Shown piece by piece: positions 7,250 to 11,015 of a stretch of DNA of 11,015 bases (position 1 is the stretch's first letter; the number at the start of each line of letters is the position of its first letter). Made by a program: the position numbers and the translations under genes. Below the pieces are notes generated by a model. The model did not search any database, had not been told where the DNA came from, and saw only the letters and a program-made list of their open reading frames with translations. The stretch comes from Granulosicoccaceae bacterium (lineage in GTDB: Bacteria; Pseudomonadota; Gammaproteobacteria; DAOVJZ01): positions 1 through 11,015 of the forward strand of contig DAOVJZ010000028.1 in assembly GCA_030632035.1 (NCBI GenBank), written 5' to 3'.

Positions 7250-7891
7250 TCAGGGCTTCGTGGACTCAACCAAAGTTTCAGCCCCGGCCTTATCCCACTC
7301 GGGAACCACGACACCAAGGGAAATCACCATTTTCAGGCCATCATCAACCGCCATATCGAGCTTGATGGTGTCTTTCTTTGGGATTATCAGGATAAAACCG
7401 GAAGTTGGGTTCGGTGTCGTTGGCACAAAAACAGTCACTACTTCTTCACCCGTCTTGTCCTGTACCTCACCCACAGTCTTACCAGTCTGAAACGCCAGTG
7501 TATAGATACCCTCACGCGGGTACTGAATAAGTAATACATTTCGGAAAGAATCACCTGCTGTGGAGAACAGGGTTTCGATAACCTGCTTAACGCCGGTATA
7601 GATACTGCGCACAAGAGGAATACGGTTCAACAAGGATTCCCAAATCGCGACCAATTGGCGTCCAAACAAATTGGCTGCGATCATTCCTGTTACAAGCACT
7701 ACAAAGACAGAAAGCACAACACCCAGACCGGGAATGGTAAAACCAATCAACGTTTCCGGCTGATATTTAGCCGGCAACAATAATAGAGTACGATCCATCA
7801 AGTTAATCAAAAACTTGATAATAAAGAAGGTGACACCGAGAGGTACCCAGACCAGAATCCCAGCGATTAGATAGCGTTTTAGTATGCCCAT
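7250..7891 (-). CDS. DUF502 family inner-membrane protein
   Basis: A 213-residue protein of the DUF502 family, whose molecular function is not established. Two hydrophobic segments are visible: about 6-30 (LIAGILVWVPLGVTFFIIKF) and about 54-76 (PGLGVVLSVFVVLVTGMIAA). Conserved stretches follow: RIPLVRSIYTGVKQV at 90-104 and VPTTPNPTSGF at 156-166, the latter typical of the family. The rest is probably a soluble beta-rich domain on one side of the membrane. The ribosome site is weak (GGATC before TTTAATG). The gene is 37 bp after fmdB and 123 bp before aspS. This fmdB–DUF502–aspS order recurs in many gammaproteobacteria, though no functional link to tRNA charging is known to me. Confidence 0.92.
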   Translation of the reverse strand: MGILKRYLIAGILVWVPLGVTFFIIKFLINLMDRTLLLLPAKYQPETLIGFTIPGLGVVLSVFVVLVTGMIAANLFGRQLVAIWESLLNRIPLVRSIYTGVKQVIETLFSTAGDSFRNVLLIQYPREGIYTLAFQTGKTVGEVQDKTGEEVVTVFVPTTPNPTSGFILIIPKKDTIKLDMAVDDGLKMVISLGVVVPEWDKAGAETLVESTKP

Positions 7892-7928
7892 TAAAGATCC
7901 ATTTATTTTAGTTATTATTTAACTGATA

Positions 7929-8198
7929 CTACTTGCAGGCACAACCGCCACCAGCACAAGAATGAGATGATTTTGGTGATGAAGATTCTTTTTTCTTCTC
8001 ATCTTTCTTTTTATTGCCACCCTTGAAATCAGTTTCATACCAGCCACCGCCTTTTAAACGAAAACTGGGTGCCGACACCATTTTTTTCAGCATTGATTCG
8101 CCGCACTCGGGACAATCAGTCAGGACAGAATCACTGATTTTCTGGATGGCCTCAAACGTGTGGCCACATTTGCTACATTGATAATCAAAAATCGGCAT
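7929..8198 (-). CDS. FmdB-family zinc-ribbon protein
   Basis: An 89-residue small protein with an N-terminal zinc ribbon: C8-x2-C11 in YQCSKCG and C29-x2-C32 in CPECG, with SAPSFRLKGGGWYETDF (42-58) typical of the FmdB/YhfH-like family. Named after a putative regulator of the formamidase operon; its actual role is unclear. The open frame continues 12 codons upstream, but MPIFDYQC is the family start and AAAGG lies 8 bases before it, so I place the start at 8198. Residues 60-80 are rich in Lys and Ser and probably disordered. The end, CAGGGCACK, adds three cysteines (C81, C86, C88) outside the ribbon. It is the first gene of the unit with DUF502 and aspS, divergent from the ABC exporter. Confidence 0.92.
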   Translation of the reverse strand: MPIFDYQCSKCGHTFEAIQKISDSVLTDCPECGESMLKKMVSAPSFRLKGGGWYETDFKGGNKKKDEKKKESSSPKSSHSCAGGGCACK

Positions 8199-8206
8199 AC
8201 TTATAA

Positions 8207-8211
8207 CCTTT
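8207..8211 (-). promoter_or_regulatory. Shine-Dalgarno site deciding the fmdB start
   Basis: AAAGG on the minus strand lies 8 bases before the ATG at 8196-8198. The longer reading of the frame, starting at 8234, would place this site inside the gene, and its extra residues MGRRRKLVKVIS do not belong to the family N-terminus. Confidence 0.7.
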
Positions 8212-8298
8212 ACTAGTTTACGACGTCTTCCCACAACATGAGGCTGGCTACCTTGAATTCAAGCCCACCCTATTGCTAACCTGTTGAAATATTATCCA

Positions 8299-8304
8299 AT
8301 TATA
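8299..8304 (-). promoter_or_regulatory. Possible -10 box of the fmdB–DUF502–aspS unit
   Basis: Exact TATAAT on the minus strand, 94 bp before the fmdB start, in the 209-bp intergenic region shared with the exporter. The bases 15-18 bp upstream do not form a good -35 hexamer, so the call rests on the -10 alone. Confidence 0.35.
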
Positions 8305-8312
8305 CGCCTATT

Positions 8313-8341
8313 TTGACCACAATGCGGACAAAAAATCTCAT
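8313..8341 (+). promoter_or_regulatory. Candidate sigma-70 promoter of the ABC exporter
   Basis: TTGACC at 8313-8318 (5 of 6 to consensus), a 17-bp spacer, then TCTCAT at 8336-8341 (4 of 6). Transcription would begin near 8348, about 60 bp before the exporter ATG. It lies nearly back to back with the candidate fmdB -10 box, so a protein binding between them could affect both units. Confidence 0.4.
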
Positions 8342-8407
8342 AAATGACAGGGTGATATCCGGGTCTGAGATGAGCAGGGAAACATAAAGACAGGTAAACT
8401 GGATAGC

Positions 8408-10228
8408 ATGATGTACCGCACCCACACCACACTCCCCAAAAAAAAGCGCGATGACTGGAAAACTATTCGTTCCCTGACACCCTTCCTGTGGGAATACCGG
8501 GGACGCGTAATTGCCGCTCTGGGATTCCTGATCTTTGCCAAGATTGCCAATGTAGGTGTGCCATTGGCATTAAAAGAAATTGTCGATGCGCTGGATACCA
8601 GCACCGGACAACAGCTGGTTCTGCCCCTGATGTTGTTGCTCGGCTATGGTGCATTACGACTATCCAGTTCTTTCTTTAATGAACTACGTGATTCTATTTT
8701 TGCCAAGGTACGTCACGGTGCCATGCGCAAAGTCTCTGTGCGCGTACTGGAACACTTGCATAACTTGTCATTACGCTTTCATCTGGATCGCAAAACCGGT
8801 GCAATCACACGTGATATGGATCGTGGTACACGCAGTGTCAGTTCCATGCTTAATTATATGGTGTTCAGTCTTATACCTATCATGGTGGAAGTAATTTTGA
8901 TCGCTGCCATTTTGCTAGGTAAATACAGTGTCTGGTTTACTGTCATTACGTTTGTAACTGTTACGATTTATATCATTTTTACTTTTCGTATCACAGCATG
9001 GCGTATGAAATATCGCGCCATCATGAATACCAATGATTCCGAAGCCAATACTCAGGCAGTGGACAGTCTTATCAATTATGAAACTGTAAAATATTTTGGT
9101 AACGAACAATATGAACTCAATCGTTATGATGCCAAACTCGAACACTGGGAAGAGGCAGCCATTAAAAGCCAGACGTCGTTATCTGCGTTGAATATAGGAC
9201 AAGGTGCAATTATCGCTATTGGCGTGACCTTGATTATGATTCTTGCCAGTCAGGGGGTGGTTGCCGGCACACTCACTATGGGTGATCTGGTGTTAATTAA
9301 TGCTTTCCTGTTACAGCTTTTTATACCACTAAATTTTCTTGGTGTCGTGTATTCACAATTACAGCATGCGCTTTCTGATATGGAACTCATGTTCAATATA
9401 CTGGATGAAAAACCGGAAATCATTGATAAACCGGATGCGAAACCACTCGTAATAAGTGGCGGCAGTGTACGCTTTGATCACGTCAATTTTAGCTATGATA
9501 CTGATCGTCAAATCCTGTTTGATATCAATTTTGAGATACCGGCCGGACATAAACTGGCCGTGGTCGGTCCCAGTGGCTCCGGTAAATCCACGCTGGCACG
9601 TCTGTTGTTCCGGTTTTACAACATCACTGAAGGCAACGTATTAATTGATAGGCAAGATATTCAATCCTTTACCCAAAAAAGCCTGCGTGAAGCAATTGGT
9701 ATTGTGCCGCAAGATACAGTGCTGTTTAACGACAGTATTTTACACAACATTTCCTACGCCAACACGGATGCGTCAAAAGAAGCCATTATTAATGCCGCCA
9801 AAGTGGCTAACATTCATGACTTTATTGAATCATTACCCAAAGGCTACGATACCGTTGTTGGTGAACGTGGCTTGAAACTCTCCGGTGGGGAAAAACAACG
9901 TGTTGCCATTGCACGCACTGTATTACGCAACCCGAAAATACTGGTGTTTGATGAGGCCACTTCCAGTCTCGATTCCAAATCGGAAAAGGCAATTCTGCAA
10001 GCCTTGCGTGATGTCGCTGTTGATCACACCACGCTCGTAATCGCACATCGACTTTCAACCGTGACCGATGCGGATCAAATACTGGTAATGGAAAAGGGAC
10101 ACATTAAAGAACGCGGCACCCATCGAGAATTACTCAATCAAAATGGTATCTATGCCCATATGTGGGAACTACAACAGGAAGCGCGCAAACACGAAGAACA
10201 GGGTGAACAAGCAGTCTACCCTGTTTAA
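8408..10228 (+). CDS. Atm1-type ABC exporter (permease and ATPase fused)
   Basis: Homodimeric half-transporter of 606 residues. The membrane domain (about 30-320) has six likely helices, near 33-55, 69-90, 150-170, 172-195, 262-284 and 292-315. The segment SEANTQAVDSLINYETVKYF, followed by GNE (211-233), is the hallmark of the Atm1/ABCB7/HMT branch. The ATPase domain (about 352-590) has Walker A GPSGSGKST (387-395), Q435, signature LSGGE (491-495), Walker B ILVFDE (511-516) and H547 in IAHRLS, so it should be active. Studied relatives export glutathione-linked or persulfide compounds and metal conjugates; the cargo here is inferred only by family. Two adjacent ATG codons open the frame (8408, 8411). 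GGA before them spaces better for the second, which would remove one residue. It is transcribed alone, divergent from fmdB and convergent with the PilZ gene. Confidence 0.95.
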   Translation: MMYRTHTTLPKKKRDDWKTIRSLTPFLWEYRGRVIAALGFLIFAKIANVGVPLALKEIVDALDTSTGQQLVLPLMLLLGYGALRLSSSFFNELRDSIFAKVRHGAMRKVSVRVLEHLHNLSLRFHLDRKTGAITRDMDRGTRSVSSMLNYMVFSLIPIMVEVILIAAILLGKYSVWFTVITFVTVTIYIIFTFRITAWRMKYRAIMNTNDSEANTQAVDSLINYETVKYFGNEQYELNRYDAKLEHWEEAAIKSQTSLSALNIGQGAIIAIGVTLIMILASQGVVAGTLTMGDLVLINAFLLQLFIPLNFLGVVYSQLQHALSDMELMFNILDEKPEIIDKPDAKPLVISGGSVRFDHVNFSYDTDRQILFDINFEIPAGHKLAVVGPSGSGKSTLARLLFRFYNITEGNVLIDRQDIQSFTQKSLREAIGIVPQDTVLFNDSILHNISYANTDASKEAIINAAKVANIHDFIESLPKGYDTVVGERGLKLSGGEKQRVAIARTVLRNPKILVFDEATSSLDSKSEKAILQALRDVAVDHTTLVIAHRLSTVTDADQILVMEKGHIKERGTHRELLNQNGIYAHMWELQQEARKHEEQGEQAVYPV

Positions 10229-10241
10229 ATATTCTTAAAGC

Positions 10242-10580
10242 TTATTGATACAACAACAAGGATTGTAATGCTGTGCAGGTTGATGCATCCAGATGGATGA
10301 AGCGTAATCCAACACCATCATCTGCAAGGTGACTGACCACAGCACGCACACTTTTCATCTTGCTCATAGTATTAGCAGTCTGTGGGAAGAAAATAGTTAC
10401 TTCTGTGAATAACGGGATATCAAGTTTTTGTGATAACAGGAACATGCCGCCAAAACCCAGATCACGTGTTACACCACGCATCATAACTTCAACGCCATTG
10501 CATCCCTTAAATCGAAGACCGGCATCAATAGACTTATGGCTTCTTGCCGTCCAACGCCTTTTCTTTCGTTCCAGATTCAT
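10242..10580 (-). CDS. Small PilZ-domain protein with atypical c-di-GMP motif
   Basis: A 112-residue single-domain protein with PilZ features. The arginine-rich N-terminus has R9-x3-R13 (RRWTAR) where the RxxxR motif is expected; TRDLGFGGMF (38-47) replaces the usual D/N-x-S-x-x-G, keeping D40 and G45 but with G42 instead of Ser; and GVGLRF (89-94) matches the conserved late strand. PilZ domains bind cyclic di-GMP and affect motility, surface polymers or gene output. With the Ser missing, binding may be weaker or lost. AGG lies about 8 bases before the ATG. Its stop is only 13 bp from the stop of the convergent ABC exporter, with no clear hairpin between. It is downstream of a 77-residue unknown gene in the same direction, separated by 121 bp. 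Confidence 0.78.
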   Translation of the reverse strand: MNLERKKRRWTARSHKSIDAGLRFKGCNGVEVMMRGVTRDLGFGGMFLLSQKLDIPLFTEVTIFFPQTANTMSKMKSVRAVVSHLADDGVGLRFIHLDASTCTALQSLLLYQ

Positions 10581-10645
10581 AATATAACCTGCAATAGTCG
10601 AATATTACCGCTTGAACCGTTAATACGGCCAAGTATACGGTAAAA

Positions 10646-10673
10646 CTCCCCCTCCGTCTTTTGCTTCCCCTCC
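10646..10673 (-). other. Purine-only G-rich tract upstream of the PilZ gene
   Basis: On the minus strand GGAGGGG occurs twice, about 18 bp apart, within a stretch that is almost all purine. It lies in the 121-bp gap between the 77-residue gene and the PilZ gene. Both copies resemble strong ribosome sites but no start codon follows at a fitting distance. A two-layer G-quadruplex is possible on paper. No terminator or good promoter was seen in the rest of the gap. Confidence 0.3.
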
Positions 10674-10701
10674 AAAAATTATTCTTCGGGAAAATCTGAG
10701 C

Positions 10702-10935
10702 TTAAACGTCCAGGCACTCTTTTATTTGTTCGCCCAGTGCGTATGAGTTCAAGCCCAAACGATTCCAGGTATTAATACTGATTGTGTATCTGGAACCATC
10801 CAGATATTCAATCATAACCGTCGCGGGTGCGGCATCTGCCAGCAAGATCATTCTAACTTTTAGTAATCTCCCCAAGCGACTGACATACCAGTTTGAAACT
10901 TCTGGCTCAGTAGATATTTTTTCTTGTACTGACAT
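10702..10935 (-). CDS. Hypothetical protein, 77 residues
   Basis: I do not recognise this protein. It is small, soluble and has no signal peptide or membrane segment. Residues 25-53 (LKVRMILLADAAPATVMIEY onward) alternate hydrophobic and polar residues as in a short beta sheet, and the end GEQIKECLDV looks helical. An AGG stands close before the ATG (ATAGGTTATG). A TATAAT on the minus strand at 11010-11015, at the window edge, could be its -10 box, with the -35 beyond view. Reasons to think it is real: a plausible ribosome site, ordinary amino-acid composition, no competing longer frame on either strand, and a position in line with the PilZ gene. Confidence 0.6.
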   Translation of the reverse strand: MSVQEKISTEPEVSNWYVSRLGRLLKVRMILLADAAPATVMIEYLDGSRYTISINTWNRLGLNSYALGEQIKECLDV

Positions 10936-11009
10936 AACCTATGCTTCTTATAATTAAATAGTTCAAAATTGATATTTCACCTTTAAATAGGTAAGCAAAT
11001 AGCGCGCCA

Positions 11010-11015
11010 ATTATA
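11010..11015 (-). promoter_or_regulatory. Possible -10 box upstream of the 77-residue gene
   Basis: Exact TATAAT on the minus strand at the very end of the window, about 75 bp before the start codon. The -35 region is outside the window, so this cannot be tested here. Confidence 0.25.

Noticed and set aside
10229..10241. A shared terminator between the convergent exporter and PilZ genes
   Set aside because: The 13-bp gap and its flanks contain no stem followed by a T run; termination must lie inside or beyond the opposing gene.

Overview
The window is ordinary chromosomal DNA with housekeeping gene order, and it points to a gammaproteobacterium. The minus strand carries the conserved fmdB–DUF502–aspS and yebC–ruvC–ruvA–ruvB blocks. 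The encoded AspRS, RuvA, RuvC and YebC look closest to gammaproteobacterial family members known to me. The genus cannot be fixed from this sequence. I saw no phage genes, complete insertion sequence, CRISPR array, tRNA or rRNA.

Layout. 1-2790 (minus strand): the 5' two thirds of ruvB (cut by the window edge), ruvA, ruvC, a 143-bp palindromic MITE-like repeat, then yebC. 2872-3471 (minus): a small alpha/beta hydrolase. 3539-5059 (minus): an Aer-like PAS chemoreceptor. It has its own terminator and a sigma-28-like promoter, and its leader has two competing hairpins. 5321-8198 (minus): fmdB, a DUF502 membrane protein and aspS, closed by an intrinsic terminator. 8408-10228 (plus): an Atm1-type ABC exporter, transcribed divergently from fmdB. 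10242-10935 (minus): a small PilZ-domain protein and an unrecognised 77-residue protein, convergent with the exporter.

How the genes work together. RuvA and RuvB form the Holliday-junction branch-migration motor and RuvC is the resolvase. ruvC and ruvA overlap by four bases, and the ruvB ribosome site overlaps the ruvA stop, so the three look translationally coupled. AspRS has the residues of the non-discriminating type, which would make it part of an indirect Asn-tRNA route needing GatCAB elsewhere in the genome. The chemoreceptor and hydrolase sit where E. coli has nudB, between aspS and yebC, so this spot looks like a lineage-specific insertion or replacement in otherwise conserved synteny.

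I do not see an undescribed multi-gene system. The points most worth a second look are the natural Glu-to-Gln change in the RuvA acidic pin, the palindromic repeat between yebC and ruvC, the chemoreceptor unit with its leader hairpins, the non-discriminating AspRS signature, and the atypical PilZ motif.
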